A DNA stretch of 64,000 nucleotides. Origin: Hydrangea macrophylla. Its lineage: Eukaryota > Streptophyta > Magnoliopsida > Cornales > Hydrangeaceae. The position numbers were made by a program, and so were the translations under genes. Positions 11,901-23,664 of this stretch are shown here, piece by piece. Below the pieces are notes generated by a model. It had not been told where the DNA came from. It ran no database searches and saw only the letters and a program-made list of their open reading frames with translations. The stretch is from NCBI GenBank assembly GCA_033977485.1, contig CM066988.1, forward strand, positions 136,996,859 through 137,060,858, given 5' to 3'. Position 1 is the first letter of the stretch, and each line of letters starts with the position of its first letter.

Positions 11901-12420
11901 GCGAAAGATGTCCGATAACTACAAGAAATGGCACGAAATGCTACCATTGGCTCTCATGGCCTATCGAACATCGATCCGAACATCAACAGGGGCAACTCCC
12001 TACTCTCTGGTCTACGGAATGGAGGCCGTCATCCCAGTTGAAGTCGAGATCCCATCACTAAGGATTCTCCTGGAGTCCGAGCTGGAAGAAGCTGAATGGG
12101 TACGCGAAAGGTATGAGCAATTATGTCTGATCGACGAAAAGCGCCTAACCGCTTTGTGTCACGGTCAATGCTACCAGAAGAGGATAGCCCGAGCCTACAA
12201 CAAGAAAGTCCGACCTCGGCATTTCAAGGAGGGCGACCTGGTCCTAAAGAAAATCTTTCCCTTCCAAGAAGAAGCATAAGGAAAATTCGCCCCCAACTAG
12301 GAGGGCCCGTACATCGTCAAGAAAGCACTATCTGGAGGAGCTCTGATGTTGACTGAAATGGACGGCGATGTGTTTCCGGAGCCCATCAATTCTGACTCGG
12401 TCAAGAGATTCTATGCTTAA
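8949..12420 (+). pseudogene. pol of Tat/Ogre element: RT, RNase H, second (archaeal-type) RNase H, integrase
   Basis: One frame to the TAA at 12418-12420, broken by TGA 11431, TAA 12277 and TAG 12298. The RT has VPKKDGRIRVCVDYRDLN, the MPFGLKNA block and YVDD at 9799-9810. The first RNase H follows (about 10255-10600). The second has the start MYFDGASN at about 10699 and the acid in GDSELV. The integrase HHCC zinc site is split by the TGA, which lies between its two His and its two Cys (CVNFVKKCRQC). The integrase core retains D (WGMDVIGP), D (IISDNA) and E (NGAVEAANK). The last two stops fall in the C-terminal GPY/F region. No ATG opens this frame before RT motifs, which fits production from a spliced gag-pro-pol RNA. 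Catalytic residues persist but the chain is broken, so it is recently dead. Confidence 0.9.
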
Positions 12421-13618
12421 TGTCAAACCAGTGTACTTGATTTTTGATCAAAATGAAGAGAGGCCTTCAATTCTGCTATCTGTACAAATTAATAAAATCC
12501 ATTTGTCAGCCATTTTGAGCCTTTTGTTCATTTCAAATACTTTCAAAACGACTGTATCTCAATACTGGGGCAAGAAAAAACAAGTTGATGAACATGCAAC
12601 AAAATCCCGACAAGGGAAACTCACTCGAATCCAAATAAGGAAAAAAAGAGGACAAAAGAGTGAGTCAAAGTGCATGGAATTCAAAAACAAAAAGAAGAGA
12701 AAAATAATCCCCAAGGAAAAACAAAAAAATCAGATGGTCGTAACAGCCAAAACCCAAGGAAAAGAAAGAAGAATCCAAATTTGAGCCTTCATGCCATCTT
12801 TTCTTCTCAGCCATCACCCTTGGCCCTCATTACAACCCGACAAAGTCCTCTCGGATTGATCAAATATTAAGCACACTCGGTTGACTAAAAGCCGAAATCA
12901 AAGTACCAGTCAGCCTTCAAAAACTCTGGAAGGCAACGTCTGCCATTTCCACAAAAGAGCTTCGCACTTAAAGACCAAAAATAAAGGAGCATAGACCGAA
13001 GGGCATGGTGAAAACCCGCGAGGGCGCCATGAGTAAAAACGTAGGCTATGGCAAGAAACAAAACTGTCGACGCGGTGAAAACCTGAAAAGGCGCCGACGT
13101 GCAACAATGACAGAGCCGGACTTGGCGAAAACCTGAAAGGGCGCTAAGGGTAAAAACGCGCTTCAAAAAAAAAATAATAAATAAAAAATAAAAATAAAAA
13201 TAAAAGTAAAAAAAATAGGGGACCTCATGTCGAAGGTTTCAGCATTCGAATCTCTACACTTACGATCAAAGGTCCGTTCGAACACGAGCGAAGCTCTAGA
13301 CAAAGTCGAAGAATGTGATATCCAGTTGGCACGATGGGTTCTGTCCAGATTTCCACGAAAAATTTCGAAGCCCTCTAAGGTCAGTAAACTAGCATGTCAT
13401 TCACTAACACATCAATAGAGCATACGGATATCCTCCTTTTACAAGAAAGTCCCAGCTACGCGATGGAGGGACGAGCTCTTGATAGAAGAAAATCCATCAT
13501 TTCAAGGACTCGGGATCATCAGAAATCTCTCAGAGTAAAAAAAAAAAAAAACTTCCAGTCGGGAGGACCACATCCTCATCCCAGAACTCAGATAGAAAGG
13601 TACATTTCTCACTCTCCG
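12421..13618 (+). other. 3' untranslated region of Tat/Ogre element with a degenerate threefold repeat
   Basis: Noncoding. Between about 13003 and 13150 a unit of the form ggtgaaaacc...gggcgc recurs three times, each copy followed or preceded by taaaaacg-like A-runs. Such blocks are familiar from Tat-type 3' regions. The rest is A-rich with no conserved protein. Confidence 0.6.
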
Positions 13619-13920
13619 ACTCGACGTGGCATGCCTTCGAATCGACTTCTTTTCAAAACTCGGCTCGACGTGGCATCCACTGGCATGCCTTCGAACCAAC
13701 TCTTTTCAAAACTCGGCTCGACGTGGCATCCACTGGCATGCCTTCGAACCAACTCTTTTCAAAACCCGGCTCGACGTGGCGTCCACTAGCATGCCTTCGA
13801 ATCGGCAAATTTTCAAAACTCGGCTCGACGTGGCATCCACTGGCATGCCTTTGAACCAACTCTTTTCAAAACTCGGCTCGACGTGGCATCCACTAGCATG
13901 CCTTCGAATCGACACTTTTA
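13619..13920 (+). repeat. 53-bp minisatellite, six units
   Basis: Units start at about 13619, 13664, 13717, 13770, 13824 and 13877. All have ctcgacgtggc and gcatgccttcgaa; the first lacks about 9 bp. Each carries an ACGTGGC core like those in the LTR. Confidence 0.9.
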
Positions 13921-13994
13921 AAATACACTTCTCAATTTTCGGTTATAATTCAAGATTACGCGGCTTCGCACTTCTTGATTACACCAACTTTCTC

Positions 13995-14165
13995 CTTTGC
14001 TTCAAAACGGTAAATTTTTGTTCACCGAACGTGGTGTTCCCTATCTCGCCCAACGTGGCATCTCTCACATTTGCTTCAAAACGGCAAATTTTTGTTCACC
14101 GAACGTGGTGTTCCCCCTCTCTCGCCCAACGTGGCATCCCTCATTTTGCTTCAAAATGGCAAAAC
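13995..14165 (+). repeat. ~75-bp tandem repeat with AACGTGG motifs
   Basis: Slightly more than two copies of a unit with cttcaaaacggcaaattttt, gttcaccgaacgtggtg and cgcccaacgtggcatc. Noncoding 3' UTR. Confidence 0.8.
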
Positions 14166-14187
14166 ACTCAAATTCTAAGTTCGTTAC

Positions 14188-14362
14188 GAACTACGCCCGG
14201 TCTGATTCTCCCGACAGGAGATACGTAGGCAGCTTTTACGAAGCCCGACCACACCATCCGATCATTTTTCGTCCACCAAGGTACGTTCTCTTCTTGCCCT
14301 ACGGCACTTGCACTCGAACTACGTCCGACCTGATTCTTCCTAACGGAGGATACGTAGGCATC
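14188..14362 (+). repeat. duplicated gatacgtaggca motif upstream of the PPT
   Basis: Two copies (about 14188 and 14316) of a unit of about 45 bp with gaactacg..cc, a ctgattct core and gatacgtaggca. A third related copy lies in the LTR at about 2446-2485 (gatacgtatgca). This motif is conserved among Tat-group elements as far as I recall. Confidence 0.65.
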
Positions 14363-14479
14363 TTGAACACTTTTCGAGATCGGTCACACCATTGTACATA
14401 TTTTCTCATGTTTTCAAAAGGATTCGGCAAAAATGGGTCGTCTCTCAAAATCTTTGTCCTGATTTGCTCCGCGAAACAT

Positions 14480-14491
14480 GACAAAGAGGGG
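14480..14491 (+). other. polypurine tract (plus-strand primer)
   Basis: gacaaagagggg is the expected PPT of this group, which would normally be followed directly by TGTAGACACC of the 3' LTR. Here it is followed by the 3' end of an inverted LTR. Confidence 0.75.
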
Positions 14492-17400
14492 CGCGACGGG
14501 AAAAAAAAAAGGTTTTTTAAATATATATATAAGAGTGTTTTTTTTAAAAAAAAATAGAAAAAGAGGAATGTGGGAGAAGTATTTTTTTATTTTGAAAAAT
14601 AGGCCAAGTAGATTTTTCAGAGTCGCCACCTAACTTTGTACGGGTGTTAGGATCCCGATAAAGATACGGAAATATATCTTTATATTTTTAAAGTTTGGGA
14701 AAGTGGGCCTATGTTTTTGATAAGTAAACCAGAGATTTAGAAAGGGATTCGGGGACACGGTTATGTCGAGGGAAGGTATTAAGCACCCTCGAACATCCAT
14801 GACGAAGCATGGTTGCCAAATTGGCGATTTTCATGATAACGGGGCATAAAGATAAGAGAATGAAAAAAAGATAAAAAGATGAAAAGTTATGGCCGCACCC
14901 TTTTGGGGTTGCATACGTATCTCGGGTTGAGAATCAGGCCAAACGTAGCTCTAACTTGTTATTTATTTTTTTGAAATTTTTTGGTCGCGTTTGACCGTGC
15001 TCGTGTGTTATAGTGTTTTTGAAAAGTCGGTGTAGCTAGGACGTCGATCACCGTAATCGAGTCCTAGACTTTAACCTTGATTATGTGCCGGAAGTAAGGG
15101 TCGGTGCCCATTTGAGTCTCGAACTTTCAAGTCGTTAACGTTATTGAACAACGTAACTAATCGAAATGTTCGGTTTTGAAAAGGTTGCCGGAAGTAAGGG
15201 TCGGTGCCCGTTTGAGTCTCGAACATTCAAGTCGTTAACATTATTGAACAACGTAACTAATCGAAATGTTCGGTTTTAGAAAGGATTTGAATACCGGAAG
15301 TAAGGGTCGGTGCCCGTTTTGAATTTGAACATTCATATTATCGGCGTTATTGAACAACGGGATAACTTGAAGTGTTCATTTTGAAAGAAAGGTTTTTGAA
15401 AGTTACCGGAAGTAAAGGTCGCCGCCCGTTTTGAATTAGGATTTTACAATGATTTATGTAAGTGTTAAGTGAGCAAGAAAAAATTGAGAGAGGACAAGTT
15501 ATGAATGTACAAGAGTTAAAAAAATCCGGCCTACCGGAAAGATCAAGTGAACTAGGATCTAGCTAGTTCACAATGGTGAGGGTCAAGTATTCGACGGCGA
15601 GGCCGGTCGTTATTTCAAGTATTCGACGGCGAGGCCAGTCGTTATTTCAAGTATTCGACGGCGAGGCCGGTCGTTATTTTCAAGTATTCGACGGCGAGGC
15701 CGGTCGTTATTTTCAAGTATTCGACGGCGAGGCCGATCGTTATTTCAAGTATTCGACGGCGAGGCCGGTCGTAGAAAAGAAGGAAAGAAAGTAAAAAGGA
15801 ATAAAATAAAAAGAGTCTTTCTTCGTCCTTTACTTATTTATTACATTTACATTGGATTCGGTGTCAAGAAAAAAAGAGAAAACGGCCCTTTACCTTGAGA
15901 AAACGGCTCGAAAATAGCTAAACGGGGCCCAAGTTGAATTTCGGCTTGAAACGGGCCCAAACGGAGGTCACCGGTGAGTCTGGAACGGCCGAAAACCCCG
16001 AAAGTGGTATAAACCGGAGCAAAATTGGTTCGGGCAGATTTCGGGCGGGACCGGCCGGCGCCAAACTGGCCGGTTTGAGCAGAAATGAGCTTGAAAATGG
16101 AGAAACTGCTTCAAATGATGGAATTTTGCAATTCTGAGCACACGGGTGCGTCCGGAATGGCCAAATTAGCTAGGAACAAGTGTCCGTTCGTTGAAATCTG
16201 GATCCGGAGTGGAGAAAATTGGGAAAAACCAAAAATGGGGCCCAAATGCCACGTCAGCAGGCCACGTGTCAGTCAGAGACACGTGGCGCCTTCTGATTGG
16301 CAGGTCAAAGCTGACGAGGCGCTGATTGGGTAGCTGACTGGATGTGCTGACTGGGCAATCAAGTGACGCGTGGCAGCGTCTGAGTGGCCAGTCAACATGC
16401 TGACGTGGCAGAAATGCCACGTGTCAACCTCTGATTGGTGCCTGAGTGATGACGTGGCGGTGACGTGGCAAGGACACGTGGCAGATAGTGCCACGTGTTA
16501 GCCTGTGATTGGACGGTCAATTCTGACCTGGTGCTGACGTGGTAGATACGTGGAGGATGACTGGACTGCTGACTCAGCAACCGTGGACACGTGGCAGCTT
16601 CTGGTTGGTGGGTCAAAGCTGAGTCAGCGCTGACTCAGCGCTGACAGGGTAGCTGCGCGTGGACGTAGCGGTACGGCGGCTGGTGGCGCGTGTGGACGCG
16701 TGCGGCGGATTCCGGCGGATTTTGGCGGTGTGGCCGGTGGGGTTTGAATCGTCCGGAGCAGACGAAGGTGTTGGTGGTGGTCCGGTGATCTTATTGTTGC
16801 CGTGGACGGCGGCGGAGGCGCCGGAGTGGTGCGGCGGCGCGTGGAAGTTTGTGGCGGCGCGTGTAGGCTTTCTGGACCTCCTTTGGTGGTTCTGAAAACA
16901 CAGGTCGATGGGTTTTTTCGATACGAAGCCAACGGTATGGGTGGTGAGACACAGAAATGCAGTTTAAGGCTCCGTTTGGGTGTTTTTCAGAATCTGCAAT
17001 TCCGGTGACCGGTTGGGTTGTTTGGGGCTGATTTCTGGTATTTTGGGGGGTCCTTAGGATCTGAAACTTTGGGTATTTGTGGGTAAATGATTTACAGAGG
17101 TGGTGGTGGTCTTGGTTTTGGGCTTGGAGTGATGGTGGAGATGGTGGTGGTGTTTGGAGGTTTTTAGAGCTTGGAGAGAGCTTCAATGGGGGAGAGAGAG
17201 AGAGAGAGAGCTTCCCTTTCTTTTTCTTTTTCTTTTTTCTTTTTCTTTTTCTTTTCTTTTTTTTTTTTTAGTGCAGCACCCAAGGGTCCTATTTATAGAG
17301 GATTTTGGGTTGGGGAGGATCCGGTGTGAACGGGACGCATTTCGGATCCTTACAACCCCCGATCTTGGCCGTTCGGTCTTCCGAAGCTTGTTTTTCCCAT

Positions 17401-18275
17401 CCGGCCGTCCGATTTGAGCGATTCGAAAATATTTAGTCTTCATTTAGCTTTACCGACAAATCCCCACGGTCGGATCGGCGATTTCTACTCCCGGGTTCAA
17501 AATTGACCGTTTTGCCCCTCCCTATGCTGATCCTGGACTGCAAAATTAGGGTTGCCGATATCTCTTGATCCGACCGTCGGATCTGACCGATTCGAAGTTC
17601 TTTATGCTTGTATCGATATTCTCTTCAAATCTGTACGGTTGGATCAGTGATTTCTGCATCCGGGCTCAAAATCGACCGTTTCACCCTTCTCTACACTGAT
17701 CCCCGAATCTTGGTCGCTGATATCTCGTGATCCGACCGTCGGATCTGACCGATTCAAAGTCCTTTGCGTTTGTATTGACATTCTTTTCAAATCCGTGCGG
17801 TTGGATTAGTGATATCTGCGCCTGAGATCAAAATGACCATTTTGCCCTCTCCTATGCCGATTCTGGACTGTAAAAACCAACAGGCCACCGCTTCTTCCTC
17901 TGATTGCCCGTCTGGACCCATTTTCCTTTCCCCGAAGTCATTTCCATGCTTTCTTTGACTTACGGCCGCTTTGACCTGCCTTCGGTTGCCCCGGTCTTGA
18001 TTCCGACTCATTTTCTGACCTCCCGGTTAGCCGATTCGGGACCCGCGCTGAGCGACGACCGCCGTTTTGAACTTCCATATGATTGATGACTCTGAATGAC
18101 CTAGAATGGCCATTAAAACCTTTGTTGGCATCCCCGATGGATTTTTCGTCTTTTCCTCGATTTGCGTGCCCGGTGGGCCCCCTGCACGAGTCAGTTCTCT
18201 TTTTCTTTTTATTTTTTATTTTCTTCCTTTTTTGTATATATTTTTTTAAAGGACGGTAAAAATGGGGTGTCTACA
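14492..18275 (-). repeat. right LTR, inverted (complete except its last ~8 bp)
   Basis: This is the reverse complement of the left LTR. It reads on the minus strand from TGTAGACACC (18275) to cccgtcgcg (14492), 3784 bp. The terminal gtgcgaca of the LTR is missing at the junction with the PPT. Its own TATA is at 17290-17298 (minus). The outer end abuts unrelated DNA starting cacgtgtatg with no PPT, so it is not the 3' LTR of another minus-strand element. Confidence 0.9.
17400..17900 (-). repeat. U3 tandem repeat, ~165-bp unit, about three copies
   Basis: Blocks with tttct..(c)ccggg.tcaaaat.gaccg recur near 17483, 17650 and 17812, with gatccgaccgtcggatctga between them. They lie in U3 upstream of the LTR TATA. 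The matching part of the left LTR is outside the window. Confidence 0.75.
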
Positions 18276-19977
18276 CACGTGTATGACTTATTCCATTTAC
18301 GATTTTCTTTAACATGGCAGTGGTTGTTTTAAACTCGTGATTATCATCAAGTAAACCATTTTGGCTTAATTTGATTTTAGGAATCTTATGGCATAATTTC
18401 AGAGTCATAGAATTTTTTATTACAAATTTTAGAGGATAAAATAACATATTAATATAGCCGCAAGACCTTTCTTAATGACATAAATATATAAAAGTAGAGG
18501 GTACATATTTTGACATTATTTTTAATAAAGACAGGACATCAAAATATAATTCTTTTATTTTTTTTTCATAATTTTAGAAGCACCGTAGGTATGTGCAATA
18601 ATTAAAATATTAATTAAATAACCACTTACTAAAAACATCAAGTTCTAGTTTGGTAATTAGGTAAATTATAAAACTATATAAAGTGACCTCCAACATGTTA
18701 ACAATAATAATGTAGAATTTAATAGGGTCAATGAGTATTTTATCTACTTATTGTACACATGGTAACTAATTTATTTATTATTTATTTTTATTGTAAAAAT
18801 AATAATTTACAAACTCATATGCTACTAGCAAGTATTAAACTCCCAACCTTGGGATCAAGGAACTAACCAATTAATAAACTATTTCTAGGGGGGACTAACT
18901 GGAATCCTAATATTTCATTGTCAATTTACATAATGAGTTTTCGTTAACATTTTTGGTACCGCTAATTTTGTACCTCCATGGCTATATATACATATTTATA
19001 CATACTCACTTATTTTCGAACCCCACGGATTGTACGTAATGACTTAAAATACATTAAGAGTAGGTTCAAGAGACTCACCGTTCTTCGTAGTGGCTGAACT
19101 AAGAGACCGAAAGATTCCGTAAATATCCGTAATATAAGTTTTGAACTATAATGGCAATGGAGCTCTTACTGTGATAATAATCCTTCCATATTTCTCTCTC
19201 CCCTTTTGATTTCCAGAATGTATATATAAATGTGCGTGTGATTGAAATGAGAGAGAGAGCTACTGGGAGCTTTGTATTTGTTTGAATGTGTATGTTGCTT
19301 GTGCTAGCACTTGCCTTTAGATAGGCAATTTAGTTGTTGAGATGCTTGGTTAAACAAAGCACACACCTCACAATTTTTTTTCCAGCCATGAGATTGAAAT
19401 CATTGCTATCAATCCATAGATATGGATCAGTAAGGCTTGTGGCTTAAAAATTGAGGCACGTCTCTTGTTTTACAGCCATGTGAAGATAATGATTGAGAAC
19501 CAATTGGGCATTGTAATCACACGACTGATCAGTTCGCGTGGGTAATATAACTATTTGTTTCGGTCTGGTTTGGTCAGTTAGCTAATTAAAATGTCTCAAC
19601 TAAAATCATTAGGGACAAAAATACAGGCGACATGATAATATATTTTATTAATGGTTCTTATTTCAAATCATAGGGTAACTTAGGGGTGCAGTCTTAAGTA
19701 ACAATACAATTAAATTATTAAGGGGTTACAAAATTTTAAGGCATTGTATTAATAAATGTTAACACAAATATTATTTATTTATTCAGATAATATTACTACT
19801 AACGTTAATACACAGTAGTAAAATAAAATGGCATTGAGTTATCAAATTAATAATACTAGTACCAATAATTTATGAAAAGATTTTCACAACTAAAATAATA
19901 AACATTAATGAAATAAAAATTGACATTTTATTTATTAATAAGGACGCAAAAATACAGATTTGCTACAACTGTGTCGG
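18276..19977. other. AT-rich intergenic stretch
   Basis: No coding frame, repeat array or recognisable element. Short AT-rich runs only. Confidence 0.5.
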
Positions 19978-21801
19978 GGGTTCAGTCGACTAGGGCCTTA
20001 ATTTTTCAGTCGACTGGTGTCTTGTCCAGTCAACTGGACACTATGCGTGCAGAATGTCCTCTTTTCATGCATAAACCAGTCGACTGAAATCATCCTCCAA
20101 TCGACTGAAGTCTCCCAAACTGAAGGGATTCTTACTGAAACACAGGGGTCCAGTCGACTGAACCAGGGAGCAGTCGACTGATTCTTAGCCGAAAAGCCCA
20201 ATGTGCAGCAACTCCAACCAAAGTTCTTCCAACCAATTCCCAACATGAACACAACTATGATTCACGATTCCAACCATAAAACGAGAGTTTAAACATATTA
20301 CAATACTACAATCTCTCCCAAGATTCCAAACTAAACACGTTACGAATGCAAAGTTCTTATTACAAGTTTAGAAATAACTCAAAAGTATAAACAAGTGTAA
20401 TTTCCCCGGCATTCCTCGCCCTCACTCTTCTAGCTTCTTCTTTCCCTTTTTCTTTTCACCTGCAATGTAGGAAATCTAAACTACTCAGCTATATGCTGAG
20501 TGGACAATTCTAAACAAATGCATATGAGGCAATTCATCATGTTTTAAACATCTAATTCACATTACTTAGTCTCCGGGGAGAGAGATACGCATTCACCGAG
20601 TATATCGGCAAATCTTAAATCTTAAACCGCGATGCCAATGGTTAGCCGAGAATCACTTAACCATTGCATCCAACTGCTCTGGTTGGCCACTTCCCACACC
20701 AAGCAAGTAGTCGTCATTACTATAAACTCTCAAACATCGAGAGGCGTGCACCGACGTGAAATTATACCAAACTCCCCTTTGACCCACATAAACATCTAAC
20801 ATACTCACATAACCATATCACCATGCTTTTCGATACGTACTCGCTAAAATTAACGGGTCTACTTCAACACAGGAATTTTACCCGGATCACAATTCATACA
20901 AAATATCTAAAGCATCCAAAATTGTCTATATTACAAAGGTTCGGAATTCATACCTCGAGCTATATCTCTCAAACTTCAGGAGAAGTACTAGGAGACAAAA
21001 AAAAAACGTAAGATCTCCAATCTTAAACGATTCCTACAAGTATAGATATGTTTTTCCCAAATTCTTAAAATTAACTTTTCGGAAAAACATTGCCAAACGA
21101 GGCCTAAGAGGTATCAAAATGAAGCTCTTACCTCGAGGAGTCCAACTATGAAATCTGGCTGAAAACTGACGGACGAACGGTCGCCGTTTGTCGTCAGAAT
21201 GGTCGTAGGATTAAATCTCATTTCTCTCTCTTCTCCCAAGATATTTTTATAAGTTTGGATAGAATGAAAATTTCATCCATTACAATTTATAGGCATAACT
21301 CTCGGGAATTATGTTTACCTCTCCAAGAGTTCTCAAAACTTCTAATTAACTCCTGAAACGTCACACACGTCCATTTTATGTCTTTATGAGTGAAAATTAT
21401 AAATTTCAGAAGTTTTTAACTAAGTCTCGTTTGGGTCCAAAAATATACGTTCTGAAACTAATTTCGTGAAATCTCTAAATAACCTACTGTTTAAGCAACA
21501 TATCACTCACGTTCTCACCACAATGTTCACAATGATCTAAAACCAGATCAAAACTACCAGAAATTACTCTACACCGGTAAATTTACTATTCATGAAAATA
21601 CAAATATCTCAAATAACATTTAATCACATAAATGTCATTTAAATCGTGTTGATGCCATATGATATCTTATTACCGTGTCTTCGATTGACACATCACCGTT
21701 GACCTCTAGTCAATCTCATTCTTAATTATCAAACAGCATTGATAACTCACAAAATTCAAATATGTAATTTAAAACGATAATTTTCTGGGACGGGCGTGAC
21801 A
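19978..21801 (-). repeat. truncated minus-strand gypsy LTR (copy G0 of the G3 family)
   Basis: Read on the minus strand it starts TGTCACGCCCGTCC at 21801 and follows the G3 LTR (59994-62137) block by block: the conserved ..gaacgtgag block, the ctcgag|gtaag block (21125-21137), the tcagcatatagctga block, the gccgggga block and the CAGTCGACTG array. It stops near 19978, before the LTR 3' end. No PBS or internal region remains. Confidence 0.75.
19983..20180 (-). promoter_or_regulatory. array of CAGTCGACTG palindromes in G0 LTR
   Basis: Seven copies, perfect or with one or two changes, start at 19983, 20007, 20027, 20077, 20098, 20151 and 20171. Six of them form pairs spaced 20, 21 and 20 bp, with pairs repeating about every 70-74 bp. 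Confidence 0.7.
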
Positions 21802-22202
21802 AAGAGCATCTCCAACCGAACCTCCAAATACTCATATTTCAAATATATTTGAAGGCTTACGTGGTAAATTGGCATATGAGAATTTAACATAGCTACATCT
21901 AAAAGCACCAACCGATAGTCAAATTGGTTATTTAATGATTTTTTTTCCCTATTTTTGTTCTCATTTTAATAAATCTGTACACGACTGCATTACTATTGAG
22001 CTCGGTTGCTTCATCAGAAAATTGAGATTGTTGGATTAAAAAATATGGATATTGAGAGGATTGAGAATCCATAGTGTGAATGAGATGACAAATTAGCTAA
22101 GTCTTAATTTATAGACAAAAACTATGAAGAGAAAAAGAGAAGATTTATTATTTTTTTTTTTTGAAAGGATTGGGCACAGACTCACGTGTAAGAGGGGCAG
22201 CC
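21802..22202. other. noncoding stretch, possible MITE end
   Basis: Begins agagcatctccaacc, a motif common at the ends of plant MITEs, but no partner inverted end was found nearby. Nothing else recognised. Confidence 0.35.
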
Positions 22203-22450
22203 CTCTTTCGGACAACTAAGTGGTTTGATTGTAGGTATGTCCTTTATTTTCGAGGTCATAAAAATTTGTTCTCAGATCATAAAAGTTTATTCTCGATAGA
22301 AACCTTTGTTCCCAGGACATAAAAGTTTATTCCCATCAAAACCACTTTGTTTTTCTACCGGGAACAAACTTTTATAACCTAAAAAAAAAAACTTTTATGA
22401 CTTTGGGAACAAAGGACGTAGGAACCAAGCCACTTAGTTGTACCAAAGAG
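22203..22450. mobile_element. foldback/MITE-like element, ~248 bp
   Basis: Left end ctctttcggacaacta pairs with the reverse complement of tagttgtaccaaagag at the right. The arms of about 110 bp continue to pair imperfectly (cataaaagttt and tttgttccc motifs on both sides). No TSD resolved. Confidence 0.6.
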
Positions 22451-23015
22451 TTCTCCGTAAGAGAGATATTCAATTGGGCACAGCTCCAGTGTAAGAAATG
22501 GACATCCATCAAACCATTGAATTACATAAACCCCAATTCTTTGTATTCCAAACAGCCCCCAATTGTTGATAACTTGAAGGTATGGTAAGCAAAATTGTTA
22601 TGAAGTAAAAGAAGAAAGGAGAGAAGAAGACAAACAATGGATGTAGTTGGTTGTTGGGATGAGTTAGCAAAAAGTTGTGATGAAACTGAGACACACAATG
22701 ACTAGCTCTCTCTCTCTCTCTCTCTAGTTTTTGGTTGTGCTGTCAAAAGTGAAGCTTTACTTTATGGGAAAGGACTATCCTTTGCTTTGAAAGGAATGTA
22801 GTAGATATTGATGAGAAACTCATATAGCTAAGACCATAGCCACATGGTGGTCTTGGCCATTAGGAAAGTGGTATGTAGCCAAATGCCAAATAGTTTGGCT
22901 AATGCGAGATCACTAATCACTTGGTCAAAAGACTCAAAACAAAGATGGCACTTTTTTATTGTCTGAGAACACCACATGCCTATGGTTTAGGAGACTAGGA
23001 CCATATAATAATTTT

Positions 23016-23185
23016 GAGAAATGCTACACACACATTCCAAACTACACCCCAAACCACACCCCTTGCTTTAAATGCATGTACCTTGTGCTGTTTGAATTTT
23101 CACACTTTTCTGTGCACCACTTACACAGCACAGAGTACATGCATTTAAAGCAAGGGTGTGGTTTAGGATGTGTGTAGTATTTCTC
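23016..23185. mobile_element. MITE, 170 bp, long hairpin, 9-bp TSD
   Basis: The ends gagaaatgctacacacac and gtgtgtagtatttctc are inverted, and the inner arms gctttaaatgcatgtac / gtacatgcatttaaagc pair almost perfectly. It is flanked by the direct repeat aataatttt (23007-23015 and 23186-23194). A 9-bp TSD suggests a Mutator-type source. A relative lies at 47963-48131. Confidence 0.85.
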
Positions 23186-23579
23186 AATAATTTTTCAATA
23201 TCCAGTTAATAAAAGCCATATTTAATGGGATGCCCTCCGTACTTCTGGTGTCCATACCAACTGCAATGATCCACGCAAGAGAATCTGCTTTTACATCTCT
23301 CTTATCTTATGTTGAATTACCCTCTCTATGTCTACTCTTATATGTATAGCTACGTGGAAATTCTCGTTACCTCCATTGTGGAATGAGAATTTTGTTGGCA
23401 ATGGCCCACCAAGACTCCCGAGTTTGGTAAATCTTACAGGGCCCATCTTACCATGGAAGGCCTGTAAATTTGAAACCAACTTTCTATTTGCTGTTTTTAT
23501 GATGATTTATTGATTCCCTTTTTCTTCTATTACAGCCATTTTAATGAGGTAGTATCAGATCTATCATGGAAAATTCTTC

Positions 23580-23590
23580 TTCTTCTTCTT

Positions 23591-23662
<72 letters not shown>
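23580..23662. repeat. compound microsatellite (CTT)n(GT)n(GA)n
   Basis: Uninterrupted cttctt, then gtgt, then gaga runs in the 3' flank of the MBD gene. Confidence 0.95.

Positions 23663-23664
<2 letters not shown>

Larger units (their letters stand above)
1..18275 (+). mobile_element. Tat/Ogre-type Ty3/Gypsy retrotransposon with inverted LTRs (defective)
   Basis: Seen: a plus-strand internal region ordered PBS, ORF1, gag-pro with G-patch, intron, RT-RNaseH-second RNaseH-integrase, repeat-rich 3' UTR, PPT. The left LTR (1-2911, cut by the window edge) is direct. The right LTR (14492-18275) is its reverse complement, and the two differ only by scattered substitutions. Known for the family: an extra ORF1, a second archaeal-type RNase H and an intron before pol mark Tat/Ogre elements. 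Six in-frame stops (3676, 6254, 8417, 11431, 12277, 12298) leave no intact protein, so it is non-autonomous now. A normal copy would have a direct 3' LTR starting TGTAGACACC after the PPT; that is absent. Confidence 0.9.

Noticed and set aside
14492..18275. right LTR as solo LTR or 3' LTR of a second minus-strand element
   Set aside because: No PPT or internal sequence at 18276 onward and the inner end abuts the PPT of the plus-strand element exactly; an independent insertion exactly there is less likely, though not impossible.
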